Shown piece after piece: positions 26,575 to 36,611 of a stretch of 64,000 nt of DNA; positions within the stretch are counted from its first letter, which is position 1; each line of letters opens with the position of its first letter. The translations under genes were made by a program, and so were the position numbers. The notes below the pieces were generated by a model. It ran no database searches. It was given only the letters and a program-made list of their open reading frames with translations, and was not told where the DNA came from. The stretch comes from Chromobacterium alkanivorans (GTDB lineage Bacteria > Pseudomonadota > Gammaproteobacteria > Burkholderiales > Chromobacteriaceae), in contig NZ_JAFHKL010000002.1 in assembly GCF_016937655.1 (NCBI RefSeq), forward strand, positions 1-64,000, given 5' to 3'.

Positions 26575-27430
26575 CGATTCTTCCGCCCGCGAGATGGGAA
26601 TCCAGCCGGTAGCGCGACGGCGCCTCCTGCGCCAACGGCAGCGCCAGGTGCCGGATGGATTCCGAATGCCCGATGATCAAATGCCCGCCCTGCCGCAATT
26701 TGTCGCACAGCGACAGCAAGACCCGCAGCTTGGTGGCCTCGTCGAAGTAAATCAGCACATTGCGCAGGAAAATCACATCGAAGTGGCTGTGAGTGAAATG
26801 CGAGGCGTGCAGCAGGTTCAGATTGGAAAAACTCACCTTCCTCGCCAGCTCCGGCGTCACCTTGACCATGCCGGCGTACTCGTCGCGGCCGCGCAGGAAA
26901 TAGCGCCGCCACAGCTCGGGCGGCGTCTTGCGCGCGCGGTCCACCGAATACACCGCGCGCCGCGCCAGATGCGTGACCCGGGTATTGATGTCGGTGGCGT
27001 ACACCCGCCACTGCCCCTGCAAGCCCAGCGCCTCCGCCAGAATCATCGCCACCGTGTAAGCCTCCTCGCCGGTGGAACAGGCCGCCGACCACACCCGGAA
27101 CTCGCCCCGGCCTTGCAGCTGCGCCGCCTTTTGCCGCAGCCAGAAGAAATGCTCCGGTTCGCGGAAAAAATAAGTCTCGTTGGTGGACAGCAGATTGATC
27201 GCGTACTGCCGCTCCGCCTCGTTGGCCGGGTCCGAGATCAAACGCCAGTAAGCCGCGTAGCTGTTCAGGCGCAAATGGCGGATGCGCTTGGCCAGCCGGG
27301 ACTGGATCAGCGAGCGCTTGCTCAGCGGCATGGCGATGCCGGCGGTCTGGTAGATGAAGCGGCGCAGCTGGAAGAACTCTCCATCCGTCAGCAACGGCCC
27401 GGCGGTCAGCGACTCCTCCAGGGCGAACAT
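26564..27430 (-). CDS. cheR: chemotaxis protein methyltransferase CheR
   Basis: A 288-residue SAM-dependent enzyme that methylates receptor glutamates. An N-terminal helical domain (LRRFIYQTAGIAMPLSKRSLIQSRLAKRIR) is followed by the SAM-binding motif VWSAACSTGEEAYTVAMIL and the catalytic-domain segments VYATDINTRVTHLARRAVYS and FDVIFLRNVLIYFD. The ATG abuts the cheW stop with no gap and the end overlaps cheB. Length is normal. Confidence 0.96.
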   Translation of the reverse strand: MFALEESLTAGPLLTDGEFFQLRRFIYQTAGIAMPLSKRSLIQSRLAKRIRHLRLNSYAAYWRLISDPANEAERQYAINLLSTNETYFFREPEHFFWLRQKAAQLQGRGEFRVWSAACSTGEEAYTVAMILAEALGLQGQWRVYATDINTRVTHLARRAVYSVDRARKTPPELWRRYFLRGRDEYAGMVKVTPELARKVSFSNLNLLHASHFTHSHFDVIFLRNVLIYFDEATKLRVLLSLCDKLRQGGHLIIGHSESIRHLALPLAQEAPSRYRLDSHLAGGRIDEH

Positions 27431-27973
27431 CTACAAGGCCTCGATATCGTCGCTCAGAAACTGTTGCGTCACCGCCTCCGCCATCTGGCTGAGCTCGGAC
27501 ACCGACAGCGCCTGGCGCACGTTCAGCAAGATGGCGAAGCGCTGATTGATGGTGGCGATGCCCTGGATGAAGTCGCTGCGGATATTGGAGCCGAAGCTGG
27601 GCGAGGGATCGATCTCGCTTTGCGGGATCTCCAGCACCTCGCACACCGAATCCAGCAGGATGCCGATGTCGGCGTAGCCGCCCTCCAGGCCCGGCAAGGA
27701 CAGGATGGCCACGCAGGTGGACGACTTCAGCGCGGTCTGGCCGCGGCCGAAGCGCACCGACAAATCGATCACCGGCACCACCGCGCCGCGCAGATTGATG
27801 ATGCCGCGCACGAAGCTGGGCATCATCGGCACCTCGGTGATGCCGTCGAACTCGATGATCTCCCGGATGAAGTTGATCTGGATGCCGAACAAATCCTCGC
27901 CCAGGATGAAAGTGACGCAATGGAATTTCTGGTCGCCGCCGTCCTGGCCGGCCAGCTGTTCGCTGTTTCTCAT
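27431..27973 (-). CDS. cheW: chemotaxis coupling protein CheW
   Basis: A 180-residue CheW-fold adaptor that links receptors to CheA. Hallmarks are FILGEDLFGIQINFIREIIE near the start and the MPSFVRGIINLRGAVVPVIDLSVRF motif. I use the ATG at 27973 (MRNSEQLAG), preceded by GAGGAG; the frame runs a few codons further upstream without such a signal. It lies 13 bp after the operon's receptor gene and directly before cheR. Confidence 0.95.
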   Translation of the reverse strand: MRNSEQLAGQDGGDQKFHCVTFILGEDLFGIQINFIREIIEFDGITEVPMMPSFVRGIINLRGAVVPVIDLSVRFGRGQTALKSSTCVAILSLPGLEGGYADIGILLDSVCEVLEIPQSEIDPSPSFGSNIRSDFIQGIATINQRFAILLNVRQALSVSELSQMAEAVTQQFLSDDIEAL

Positions 27974-27986
27974 CGCCGCGCTCCTC

Positions 27987-29648
27987 TCAATACTTGGAGA
28001 ACTTGTCCTCGTCCACATTCATATCGAGGTCGTCGTCATCGTCCGCCGGCGGCGGCGGCGCGGCCCTGCCGGCGTGCAGATGGCCGATGTGCACCATCCG
28101 GGACTTGCGGCCGCGGGTATTGCGCAGCTTGAACTGCTGCATCAGCTCCTGCAGCTGCATCGCCGCCGAACTCAACTCCTCCGAGGTGGAACTCAGCTCC
28201 TCGGCCGAGGTGGCGGACGACTGCATGCCGCTGCTGATCTGGGTCACCGCGCTGTTGATCTGATCGATGCCGGAGCGCTGCTCGCGCGAAGCGGCGGAAA
28301 TCTCCTGCACCAGGCCGGCGGTCTGGTCTATGCCGGGCAGCATCTCCTGCAACAGCGTGCCGGCCTTCTCCGCCACGCCCACCGAGCGGCTGGCCAGATC
28401 GCCAATCTCCTTGGCCGCCACCTGGGAGCGCTCCGCCAGCTTCCTCACCTCCACCGCCACCGTGGCGAAGCCCTTGCCGTGCTCGCCGGCGCGCGCCGCC
28501 TCGATCGCCGCGTTGATCGCCAGCAGATCCGTCTTGTTGGCGATATCGTTGATCACCGTGATCCGCGACGCGATCTCCTTCATCGCGTGCACCATATCGC
28601 TGACCGCGCTGCCGCCCTGAGTCGCGCTGGACGCGGATTTGGACGCAATGCTCTCGGTCACCCGCGCATTGTCCGCGTTCTGCGTCACCGTGGCCGCCAT
28701 CTCCTCCACCGAAGCGCTGGTCTGCTCGATGCTGGACGACAGCTCGGACGAAGTCTGCGCCAGCGAATTGGCGGTGGACGACACCTCCTCGGACGCCGAG
28801 CCTATCGCCTCCGACATCGCGCTGACCTCGGACAGGGTCTCGGACAAGCGGTGGGCCATGGACTTGATCGAATACAGCAGGCTGGAAGTGTCGTCCGGAT
28901 GCAGCTTCACCGGCACCGACAAGTCCCCGGCCGCCACCCGGCTCACCACCTGCACCGTGTAGGACGGGTCGCCGCCCAGCTGCTTGAGCAGGCTGCGCGT
29001 CACCATCACCCCCAGCGCGATGCTCAGCAGCACCGCGAACACCGCGATCGCCACCAGCGCCCGCAAGGCGTCCGTGCTGATCACCTTGGTTTCCACCAGC
29101 GAATTGTCGGCCAGCTTGGCGTTGAGGTTCACCATCTCGGTCAGCACCCCGTCCACCGCCTGGTAGGCCGGCCAGCCCTTTTCCGCCATCAGCTTCAGCG
29201 CCAGCTTATTGTTCTCGCCGTCGCCGCGGTCGGTGTAAGACAGCCGCTTCACCTCGGTGGCGTAGGGCTGGTAAATCGCCCAGGCGGCGTCGAAGCGGCG
29301 TATCGCGTCCACCTCCGGCGGCGTCAGATCCGTCTTGCGGTAGGCGTCTATGCTGGCGTTCATATTCTTCTCGAAGCCGACCATTTCCAGGTCCACCGCG
29401 TCCATGGCCTTGGTGTCGCTCTCGGCGATGTAGCGGTACAGCGAGCGGTTGCTGGCCATCGCGTTGCGCGCGGCGTTGCCGATATCCTTGATCGGCGTCA
29501 GCTGGTTCTCGAACAGATTCACCATCACCCCGGTGATGCGCTCGGTGGCGGTGTAGCTGACAAAGCCCAGGGCCAGCAAAAAGCCCAGCACCACGGTGAA
29601 CGAAATCCCCAGCTTGGTCTTGACCTGCGCATTGTGAAACCACTGCAT
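27987..29648 (-). CDS. methyl-accepting chemotaxis protein encoded in the che operon
   Basis: A 553-residue receptor with an N-terminal membrane helix (about 12-30), a four-helix-bundle type periplasmic domain to about 190, a second helix near 195-215, and a HAMP region. The cytoplasmic hairpin contains [23 protein letters not shown] near residue 380. After the signalling domain comes a Pro/Asp-rich linker and the end DKFSKY. The last five residues KFSKY fit the loose pattern x-aromatic-x-x-aromatic of CheR/CheB tethering peptides. It lies between cheA and cheW, so it is likely the main input of this system. Confidence 0.93.
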   Translation of the reverse strand: MQWFHNAQVKTKLGISFTVVLGFLLALGFVSYTATERITGVMVNLFENQLTPIKDIGNAARNAMASNRSLYRYIAESDTKAMDAVDLEMVGFEKNMNASIDAYRKTDLTPPEVDAIRRFDAAWAIYQPYATEVKRLSYTDRGDGENNKLALKLMAEKGWPAYQAVDGVLTEMVNLNAKLADNSLVETKVISTDALRALVAIAVFAVLLSIALGVMVTRSLLKQLGGDPSYTVQVVSRVAAGDLSVPVKLHPDDTSSLLYSIKSMAHRLSETLSEVSAMSEAIGSASEEVSSTANSLAQTSSELSSSIEQTSASVEEMAATVTQNADNARVTESIASKSASSATQGGSAVSDMVHAMKEIASRITVINDIANKTDLLAINAAIEAARAGEHGKGFATVAVEVRKLAERSQVAAKEIGDLASRSVGVAEKAGTLLQEMLPGIDQTAGLVQEISAASREQRSGIDQINSAVTQISSGMQSSATSAEELSSTSEELSSAAMQLQELMQQFKLRNTRGRKSRMVHIGHLHAGRAAPPPPADDDDDLDMNVDEDKFSKY

Positions 29649-29675
29649 GACAACCTCCCGGCGCGCACTCGCGCG

Positions 29676-31775
29676 CTAAATGACGTCGCTGGCCTGAGCC
29701 TCGCTGGACTGACGAATCCGCTTCCGCTCGCGGCGGCAGGCGTGATGGATCAGCTGCGGGATGTCCAGCACCAACGCCGGCTTGCCGTTGCCCAGAATGG
29801 TGGAGCCGCTGATGCCGCGCAGCGAGCGGAAAATCTCGCCCAGCGGCTTGATCACCGCCTGCACCTCGCCCATCAGGCGGTCCACCACCACGCCGGCGCG
29901 GTTTTCCCCGTAATGCACGATCACCACGTACTCCGGCCGCGTGGCCGGCGGCAGATTGAACAGCTCGCGCAAGGACACGAAGGGCAGCCAGTCGCCGCGC
30001 ACATTGATCTGGCGCGCGTTCTGCCGCATCGCCTCCTCCGGCATGTCCACGCACTCGATCATCATGTCCAGCGGCATCACCAGCGAGGAATCGTTCACCT
30101 CCACCCGGAAGCCGTCGATGATGGCCAGCGTCAGCGGCAGCCGCAGCCGGAAAGTCGTGCCCTGGCCCGGCTGGGAAAAGATTTCGATCTCGCCGCGCAA
30201 CAGCTCGATATTGCGCTTCACCACGTCCAGGCCCATGCCGCGACCGGACAGATCGCTCAAGGCGTGGGCGGTGGAAAAGCCGGGCAGGAAGATCAGCTGC
30301 AAGGTTTCCTGCTCGCTCAATTGCCGGCCCTCGCTCAGCAGGCCGCGCTCCAGCGCCTTGGCCAGCACCTTGTCGCGGTCTATGCCGCGGCCGTCGTCCT
30401 TGATCTCCACCACCACCGAGCCGGCGTCGTGGAAGGCGTTCAGCACCACCTTGCCCGTTTCCGGCTTGCCGGCCTCCCGCCGCTCCGCCGCCATCTCCAG
30501 CCCGTGGTCCACCGCGTTGCGCACCAAGTGCATCAGCGGGTCGGTCAGCCGCTCCACCATGGATTTGTCTATCTCGGTGTCCGCGCCGTGAATCGCCAGC
30601 TGTATCGACTTGCCCAGCTGCCGCGACACCTCGCGCACCATGCGCGGAAAGCGGCAGAACACCTCGTCCACCGGCACCATGCGCAAGGTCAGCGCGTCGT
30701 CGCGTATGCTCTCCACCAGGGTGTTGATGATGGCCACCGACTCCAGCAGCTCCGCGTCGCAGCGGTTCTGCGCAATCAATTTGGTGCCGGCGGAGGCGAT
30801 CACCAGCTCGCCCACCCGGTTGATCAGCCGGTCCAGCTTGCCGGCCTCCACCCGGATATAGTGACTGTCGCCGCGCGTCGGCCGTCCCGCCGCCGCGCCC
30901 GGCTCGCCCGCGGCCCCGCCGCCCGGCCGCGCCAGCCAGGGCGCCTCGCGCACCCGTTCCGCCTCCGCCGCCGTCAAGGCGCCGCGCGCCAGCCAACGCG
31001 ACAGCTGCGGCTCTATCGATTCGCCCAGGCGCTCCGCCAGCGAGCGGAACGCCGCCAGCGGCGCGCGCGGCGGCAGAATGCCCAGCAGGCTGCCCTCCGC
31101 GACGAACTCAAAAGCGTCGCGCACCTGCTCCAGGCTGGCCGCGGACTCCAGGCTCAACTCCAGGCCGATCAAGCAATCCGTCGGCTCCAGCTCGGCGAAG
31201 GGCGGCAGCGGCGGCCACACCAGCTCTATCTCCCTCAGGGTGCCAAACTGCTCCAAAAACCTCAGGCAGGCCAAGGGATCAAAGCCGTCGCGGAACAAAT
31301 CCGGATAAAAACGCAGCGACAACTGCCACAGCGGCGTGGCGGCGGCGTCCAGCGCGTCCTCGCCGGCCACCGCGCACGCCGCCTCGTCCAGCAAGAACAG
31401 CTGCAGGCGCTGCAACAGCGGCGCTCCGTCCGGCCAGGCCGGCTCCGCGTCCAGCGCCGACGCCTCCACCGCCTCCAGCATCCGCCGCAAATGATCGTTG
31501 CAGCTCAGCAGCAGGCTGACCAGATCGTCGCCCAGCGCGATCTTGCCGCCGCGCAGCCGCTCCAGCACGCTTTCCATCGCATGGGCGAAGGCCACCAGCG
31601 CGTCAAAGCCGAAAGTGCCGGCCGAGCCCTTGATGGTGTGCGCGGTGCGCAGCAGCAGGTTGAAGGTCTCCGCGTCGGCGGGAAAGGCCGTCGGGTCCAA
31701 CAGCGCGCCTTCCAGCGCGTCGCACAACTCGCGGGACTCCTCCAGGAAAATCGCCCTGGCCTTACTCCAGTCCAT
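29676..31775 (-). CDS. cheA: chemotaxis histidine kinase CheA
   Basis: A 699-residue kinase. The P1 phosphotransfer domain has the phospho-acceptor H46 in AHTIKGSAGTF. A divergent middle region covers about 150-290. The dimerisation and ATPase domains have LVRNAVDHGLE, DDGRGID and GRGMGLDVVKRNIE. A C-terminal CheW-like domain contains NVRGDWLPFVSLRELFNLP. It phosphorylates CheB and CheY partners; no cheY lies in this operon. The start overlaps the upstream STAS gene by 14 bp. Confidence 0.96.
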   Translation of the reverse strand: MDWSKARAIFLEESRELCDALEGALLDPTAFPADAETFNLLLRTAHTIKGSAGTFGFDALVAFAHAMESVLERLRGGKIALGDDLVSLLLSCNDHLRRMLEAVEASALDAEPAWPDGAPLLQRLQLFLLDEAACAVAGEDALDAAATPLWQLSLRFYPDLFRDGFDPLACLRFLEQFGTLREIELVWPPLPPFAELEPTDCLIGLELSLESAASLEQVRDAFEFVAEGSLLGILPPRAPLAAFRSLAERLGESIEPQLSRWLARGALTAAEAERVREAPWLARPGGGAAGEPGAAAGRPTRGDSHYIRVEAGKLDRLINRVGELVIASAGTKLIAQNRCDAELLESVAIINTLVESIRDDALTLRMVPVDEVFCRFPRMVREVSRQLGKSIQLAIHGADTEIDKSMVERLTDPLMHLVRNAVDHGLEMAAERREAGKPETGKVVLNAFHDAGSVVVEIKDDGRGIDRDKVLAKALERGLLSEGRQLSEQETLQLIFLPGFSTAHALSDLSGRGMGLDVVKRNIELLRGEIEIFSQPGQGTTFRLRLPLTLAIIDGFRVEVNDSSLVMPLDMMIECVDMPEEAMRQNARQINVRGDWLPFVSLRELFNLPPATRPEYVVIVHYGENRAGVVVDRLMGEVQAVIKPLGEIFRSLRGISGSTILGNGKPALVLDIPQLIHHACRRERKRIRQSSEAQASDVI

Positions 31776-32067
31776 CCTCGCCTCCCGACGGCGGCGCGGT
31801 CAGCGTCACGCCCAGCAACTGGAAAGCCTCGCTGACCATAGGATTGTCCGCCAGCAGCTCCAGCCGCCGCAGCTGCCGGCCAAAGGCCAGCAGCAACTGC
31901 AAGGCGCAGCCGTCCACCTCCGTCACCTCGGCGAAGCTCAGCGACACCGCCTCGTGTTCCAGCAGCGGCAACAACTCGCCCTTCAGCCGCTCCGCCGTGT
32001 AAATGCTCAGCTCCCCGCTCAGGCTGGCCCTGGTCCAGCCCTCGCCGGTTTCAACATGCAATGCCAT
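31762..32067 (-). CDS. STAS-domain protein at the head of the che operon
   Basis: A 101-residue single STAS domain, the fold of anti-sigma factor antagonists such as SpoIIAA. SLSGELSIYTAERLKGELLPLL and the loop VTEVDGCALQLLLAF are recognisable. The position where SpoIIAA carries its phosphorylated Ser reads D-G-C here, so regulation by Ser phosphorylation at that site is doubtful. It overlaps cheA by 14 bp, and similar STAS genes head other non-flagellar chemosensory operons. Its role is probably in output or partner binding. Confidence 0.88.
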   Translation of the reverse strand: MALHVETGEGWTRASLSGELSIYTAERLKGELLPLLEHEAVSLSFAEVTEVDGCALQLLLAFGRQLRRLELLADNPMVSEAFQLLGVTLTAPPSGGEDGLE

Positions 32068-32097
32068 TCCGTCCCCAGATCAAACGCCGACGGGGCG

Positions 32098-32126
32098 TTA
32101 ACTCGCTGTTTTTACTTAAGTGTCAA
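32098..32126 (-). promoter_or_regulatory. candidate promoter of the STAS-che operon
   Basis: On the minus strand a perfect -35 box TTGACA (32126-32121) is followed 17 nt later by AGTTAA, a poor -10. The -35 box lies inside a small inverted repeat AGTGT-CA-ACACT (32119-32130). A good -35 with a weak -10 is common at activated promoters. The site lies in the 159-bp gap between the che operon and the divergent receptor gene. Confidence 0.35.
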
Positions 32127-32226
32127 CACTAAAAGTAGTCAAGAAACGGATTGTTTTATAAAAAACAGTAAGCAGGCCCGGCCGGCGGAGGCGCGGGCAC
32201 GGCAACAGCGGCATGGCGGGAGGTCT

Positions 32227-33921
32227 ATGAAACTGAGCATCAAATCCCTGTTGACGGCCGGCGCCGGCGTTTTCGCCCTGCTCTTGCTGCTGCTTCTGCT
32301 CTGCACGCTGCGCCTGCGCCACGAGCTGGACCTGCAGGCCCAAGCGGAAGCGCAGCGCACTCAAAGCTATCTGCTGGCCAATGAGCTGAGGCAAAGCTCG
32401 GACGACCTCACCCGTCTGGTCCGCACCTACGCGGAAACCGCTGACCCGCGCTATGAACGGCAATACTGGACCGTGCTGGCGATACGCAACGGCCAGCAAC
32501 CGCGCCCCCAGCACTACAACCGCATCTACTGGGACTTCCTGGCCGCCAACGACAGCAAGCCGCAGCCGGACGGCCCCGCCGTGCCGCTGCAACAGCTGAT
32601 GCGGCAGGCCGGCTTCAGCGACGCCGAATTCGCCAAGCTCAAGGAAGCGCAGGCCAATTCAGACCGGCTGGTCAACACCGAAACCGTGGCCATGAACGCG
32701 ATGAAAGGCCGCTTCGCCGACGGCCAGGGCGGCTTCAGCCGACTAGGCCCGCCCGATCCTGCGCTGGCCCGCCGCATCCTGCACGACCGCCAATACCACC
32801 TGGACAAGGCCGCCATCATGCAGCCGGTGGACGCCTTCTACCAGTTGATGGAACAGCGCACCAATCAGGCCGTCGCCCAGGCCCGCGCTCAGGCCGGGCA
32901 ATGGCTGGCCGTCGTCATCGCGCTGATGCTGGCCGGCTGCGCGCTGGGCCTGCTGCTGTTCTGGACCCTCTACCGCCGGCTGTTCGCCATGCTGGGCGAC
33001 GAGCCGCTGCGCGTCACCCGCCAGATGCGGGCGGTGGCCGCCGGCGACCTCGCCGCCGCCGCGCCGCCCGGCGGCTACCCGGCCGGCAGCTTGGCGGAAG
33101 CCATGCTTCAGACCGTCTCCACGCTCAGCCGCGCCATCGCGGACTCTCAGCGCGGCGCCGGCCATCTGTCGATGCTGTCCGCGCAGATCAACCACAGCTC
33201 GCAGCAGCTGTCCCTCAACACCAACGGACAAGCCGCCGGCCTGGCCGAGGCCGCCGGTTCGCTGGAACAGATCTCCTCCGCCATCAGCCAGAGCAGCGAC
33301 AACGCCAAGCTGACCGAAACCATGGCCATGCAGGCGGCGGACGACGCGCGCCGGGGCGGCGAAATCGTCGAACGCACCGTACAGGGCATGCAGCGCATCG
33401 CCGACCACATCTCGGTGATAGACGACATCGCCTATCAGACCAATCTGCTGGCGCTCAACGCCGCCATCGAGGCCGCTCGCGCCGGCAAGCAAGGCAGCGG
33501 CTTCACCGTCGTGGCCCAGGAAGTGCGCAAGCTGGCGGAACGCAGCCAAGTGGCCGCCCGCGAGATCAGCGGCATGACCGCCAGCGGGGTCCAGCTCGCC
33601 GGCCAGGCCGGCGCGCAACTGGCCGCCATCGTGTCCTCCAGCGGCAGAACCGCCAGCCTGATCCGGGAAATCGCCGTCGCCGCCAACGAACAAGCGCAAG
33701 GCGTCGGCCTGATCAATCTCACCATCCAGCAATTGAGCGCCGCCACCCGACAAAACGCCGGCCTGGTGGAAGAACTCGCCGCCATCTCGGCGGACAGCCG
33801 CGGCCACGCGGACCAAGTGCATGCCCAGATCCAGCGTTTCCATGCCGCTCCCGCTCCCCCGACCAGAGGAGAAACCAGCGCCGCCGGCCGCGTCCCCGCG
33901 GGCCATGGACCCCGTCATTGA
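32227..33921 (+). CDS. methyl-accepting chemotaxis protein with an unnamed helical sensor domain
   Basis: A 564-residue receptor. The ATG at 32227 follows GGGAGG; the long upstream frame is antisense to cheA and not coding. A membrane helix at about 8-27 precedes a periplasmic region of about 190 residues containing [17 protein letters not shown] and [13 protein letters not shown] second helix lies near 222-245, then the signalling hairpin near 405-420 ([19 protein letters not shown]). The hairpin reads [22 protein letters not shown], slightly off the common form. It is divergent from the che operon and 45 bp before a paralogue with the same sensor. Confidence 0.9.
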   Translation: MKLSIKSLLTAGAGVFALLLLLLLLCTLRLRHELDLQAQAEAQRTQSYLLANELRQSSDDLTRLVRTYAETADPRYERQYWTVLAIRNGQQPRPQHYNRIYWDFLAANDSKPQPDGPAVPLQQLMRQAGFSDAEFAKLKEAQANSDRLVNTETVAMNAMKGRFADGQGGFSRLGPPDPALARRILHDRQYHLDKAAIMQPVDAFYQLMEQRTNQAVAQARAQAGQWLAVVIALMLAGCALGLLLFWTLYRRLFAMLGDEPLRVTRQMRAVAAGDLAAAAPPGGYPAGSLAEAMLQTVSTLSRAIADSQRGAGHLSMLSAQINHSSQQLSLNTNGQAAGLAEAAGSLEQISSAISQSSDNAKLTETMAMQAADDARRGGEIVERTVQGMQRIADHISVIDDIAYQTNLLALNAAIEAARAGKQGSGFTVVAQEVRKLAERSQVAAREISGMTASGVQLAGQAGAQLAAIVSSSGRTASLIREIAVAANEQAQGVGLINLTIQQLSAATRQNAGLVEELAAISADSRGHADQVHAQIQRFHAAPAPPTRGETSAAGRVPAGHGPRH

Positions 33922-33966
33922 CCGGCCTTTACCCCATCTCAAGCCGCACTGTGAGGACTTCTCCCC

Positions 33967-35712
33967 ATGAAAAACTTTCGCGCCAACCAAGCCATCACCG
34001 GCCTGCTGATTCTCATCGCGCTCACCTTCATCGGCGTGATCTATACCTTCGTCTCCATGCGCCAGGCGGTGGACGTGATGAGCGCCGCCAGCGAGAGCCG
34101 CTACCACTCCTACCTGCTGGCCTCGGAACTGCGGCAAAGCTCGGACGATTTGACCCGGCTGGGCCGCACCTACGTCGTCACCGGCGACCCCAGCTATGAG
34201 CAGCAGTACAACCGCGTGCTGGACATCCGCAACGGCAAGGCACCTCGCCCGCAGGAATACAACCGCATCTACTGGGACTTCGTCGCCGCCGGCCAGGACA
34301 AGCCCAGGCCGGACAGCGAAACCGTGCCCTTGCAGACCCTGATGCAACAAGCCGGCTTCACCGACGCCGAATTCGCCAAGCTCAAGGAGGCGCAGGCCAA
34401 TTCCGACGGCCTGGTCAATCTGGAAGTGCGGGCGATGAACGCGGTCAAGGGCAAGTTCGCCGACGCCCAGGGTCAGTACACCGTCAGCGGCCAGCCTGAC
34501 ATGGAACTGGCGCGCAAGCTGGTGCACAGCAAGGAATACCACCAGTTCAAAGCCCAGATCATGAAGCCCATCGACGACTTCTTCGTGCTGCTGGACCAGC
34601 GCACCAACGCCGCGCTGGCGCAGGCCAAGGACAGGCTGTCCGGCGCCCAGCTGCAATTCCTCACCGCCATCGTGCTGCTGGTGGGCGAAATCCTGCTGCT
34701 GATCCTGCTGGGCCGCCGCCAGATCCACACCCAGCTGGGCGGCTCGGTCACCGACATCGAAGGCGTGCTGCAGGAAATCGCCTCCGGCAACCTGGCGGTG
34801 GACGTGCCCAAGGCGCCGGAAGCCAGCGCGCTGGGCCAGATCGGCGTGATGAACCAGCGGCTGCGCCGGCTGATAGGCGAAGTCAACAACAACGCCGGCC
34901 AGCTGGTCAGCGCCGTAGGCTCGCTGCACCAGACCACCAGCCGCATCAGCGAAGACGCGGACCAGGTCAACCAGGCCATCAGCTCCAGCGCCGCCACCAT
35001 TGAACAGATCACCGTCAGCGTCACCCACGTCGCCGACACCACCGCGGACGCCAACGCCATCATCGGCCAGGCCAACAGCAGCGCCGAACGCGGCCGCCAG
35101 GCGGTGCACCAGGTGTCCGCCGAGGTGGGCAAGCTGTCCCAGGCCATGACCACCCTCAGCGACACCCTGAACTCGCTGGGCACCCGCTCCGAGGAAATCA
35201 GCTCCATCGTCAACGTGATCAAGGACATCGCCGATCAGACCAATCTGCTGGCGCTCAACGCGGCGATCGAAGCGGCGCGCGCCGGCGAAATGGGCCGCGG
35301 CTTCGCGGTGGTGGCCGACGAAGTGCGCAAGCTGGCCGAGCGCACTGCCCAGGCCACCACTGAAATCACCAGCATGACCCAGGGCATGCGCCAGCAAACC
35401 GCCGGCACCGTCGCCAGCATGCAGCAGGCTCGCTCCACCGTGGACCAGAGCGTGGACCTGGCCCAGGGCGCGGCCAGCGAGATCGAAAACATCGGCGGCC
35501 TGATGCGGCAGGTGGTGGACACCTTCACCCAGATCACCCACGCCACCCGCGAGCAATCCACCGCCGTCGGCAACATCGCCCACACCACCGAGCACATCAA
35601 CGGCATGACCCGCAGCACCTCGGAAGTGGCGCAAGGCGCCAGCGCCACCCTCAGCGAGCTGAACGGCCACGCCAGCAAGCTGAAGAACGTGGTGGAGCGC
35701 TTCCACCTCTAA
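33967..35712 (+). CDS. methyl-accepting chemotaxis protein, paralogue of its upstream neighbour
   Basis: A 581-residue receptor with helices near 9-31 and 222-243. The periplasmic sensor is clearly homologous to the one at 32227: [27 protein letters not shown] and [19 protein letters not shown] occupy the same place. The signalling hairpin [35 protein letters not shown] lies near residue 425 and has the canonical form. It is probably cotranscribed with the upstream receptor and followed by a terminator hairpin. The ligand is unknown. Confidence 0.93.
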   Translation: MKNFRANQAITGLLILIALTFIGVIYTFVSMRQAVDVMSAASESRYHSYLLASELRQSSDDLTRLGRTYVVTGDPSYEQQYNRVLDIRNGKAPRPQEYNRIYWDFVAAGQDKPRPDSETVPLQTLMQQAGFTDAEFAKLKEAQANSDGLVNLEVRAMNAVKGKFADAQGQYTVSGQPDMELARKLVHSKEYHQFKAQIMKPIDDFFVLLDQRTNAALAQAKDRLSGAQLQFLTAIVLLVGEILLLILLGRRQIHTQLGGSVTDIEGVLQEIASGNLAVDVPKAPEASALGQIGVMNQRLRRLIGEVNNNAGQLVSAVGSLHQTTSRISEDADQVNQAISSSAATIEQITVSVTHVADTTADANAIIGQANSSAERGRQAVHQVSAEVGKLSQAMTTLSDTLNSLGTRSEEISSIVNVIKDIADQTNLLALNAAIEAARAGEMGRGFAVVADEVRKLAERTAQATTEITSMTQGMRQQTAGTVASMQQARSTVDQSVDLAQGAASEIENIGGLMRQVVDTFTQITHATREQSTAVGNIAHTTEHINGMTRSTSEVAQGASATLSELNGHASKLKNVVERFHL

Positions 35713-35727
35713 ACCGGTCCGTGACAA

Positions 35728-35762
35728 AGCAGCAGGGCTCCGCAATGCGGAGCCCTGCTGCT
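35728..35762 (+). terminator. strong hairpin terminator between convergent genes
   Basis: AGCAGCAGGGCTCCGCA and TGCGGAGCCCTGCTGCT form a perfect 17-bp stem with a minimal loop. It is followed on the plus strand by CTTATCCTCT, a weak U-tract. It lies between the receptor gene (plus) and the endonuclease-type gene (minus) and could serve both. Confidence 0.7.
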
Positions 35763-35861
35763 CTTATCCTCTGTTTACGATCTTTTCCAGTATTTTGAAT
35801 GTGGACTGAGACACATAGGGAGCGGCGTAAACGGCTGAAAAACGGCTTTAAGATCTGGCCT

Positions 35862-36611
35862 TCAAATCGGCGCCAAACTGGCGGACAGCGGCAAATGATC
35901 GGACAGCCGCGACCACGGCGCGCCCTTCAGCACCTCCGCCTCCAGCGGCTTCAGCCCGCGCACATAGATCCGGTCCAGCGGCAGCATCGGCATCCGCGCC
36001 GGGAAGCTACGCGCATGGCGGCCGAACAGTTGATCGAACACCTCCACCAGGCCCAGGCTGTCCATCAGCTGATCGGTAGCCTCCTCGCGCCAGTCGTTGA
36101 AATCGCCGGCCAGGATCAGCGGCGCGTCCGCCGGCACGTTCTCGCGCACATAGCGCGCCAGGTCCAGGTACTGCTTGCGCCGGTCCCGCGCCAGCAGATT
36201 GAAATGGCCGCACAAGGTCACCACCGGGCGCTTCCAGCCCGCCGGCGTCAGCTGGCAATGCAGCAGGCCGCGGTTCTCGAAGCGGTTGACCGAGATGTCG
36301 CGGTTGCACCAGGTGTTGATGGGAAAACGCGTCAGCAAGGCGTTGCCGTGGTGGCCGTGCTCATAGGCCGCGTTCAGGCCGTAAGCCGCCTTGTGGTCCA
36401 GCCGGCGCGCCAGGAAATGATGCTGCGGCAGCTTGGGCCAGCTGGCGTGCTGCAAGGCGCGTTCTATGTTCTTGCCCTGCACCTCCTGCAAGAACAGCAC
36501 GTCGGCGTCTATGGACTCCAGCGCGGAGGCCATATCGCCCAGCCGCACATGGCGGTTCAGCGGCGACATGCCCTTGTGGATGTTGTAAGTGGCTACGGTA
36601 ATGGCTTTCAT
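35862..36611 (-). CDS. endonuclease/exonuclease/phosphatase family protein
   Basis: A 249-residue protein of the EEP fold (DNase I, exonuclease III, sphingomyelinase and inositol phosphatase relatives). TYNIHKG at the start, FLQEVQG with the metal-binding Glu near residue 43, the catalytic GDFNDWRE and the final LSDHLPL with the catalytic Asp-His pair are all present. No signal peptide is seen, so it is probably cytoplasmic. The substrate is not evident. It stands alone among receptor genes. Confidence 0.93.
   Translation of the reverse strand: MKAITVATYNIHKGMSPLNRHVRLGDMASALESIDADVLFLQEVQGKNIERALQHASWPKLPQHHFLARRLDHKAAYGLNAAYEHGHHGNALLTRFPINTWCNRDISVNRFENRGLLHCQLTPAGWKRPVVTLCGHFNLLARDRRKQYLDLARYVRENVPADAPLILAGDFNDWREEATDQLMDSLGLVEVFDQLFGRHARSFPARMPMLPLDRIYVRGLKPLEAEVLKGAPWSRLSDHLPLSASLAPI

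Noticed and set aside
27705-31835. A 1376-codon open plus-strand frame across the che operon
   Set aside because: It is antisense to cheA, the receptor and cheW, has a composition rich in His, Arg and Gln typical of reversed high-GC codons, and shows no domain.
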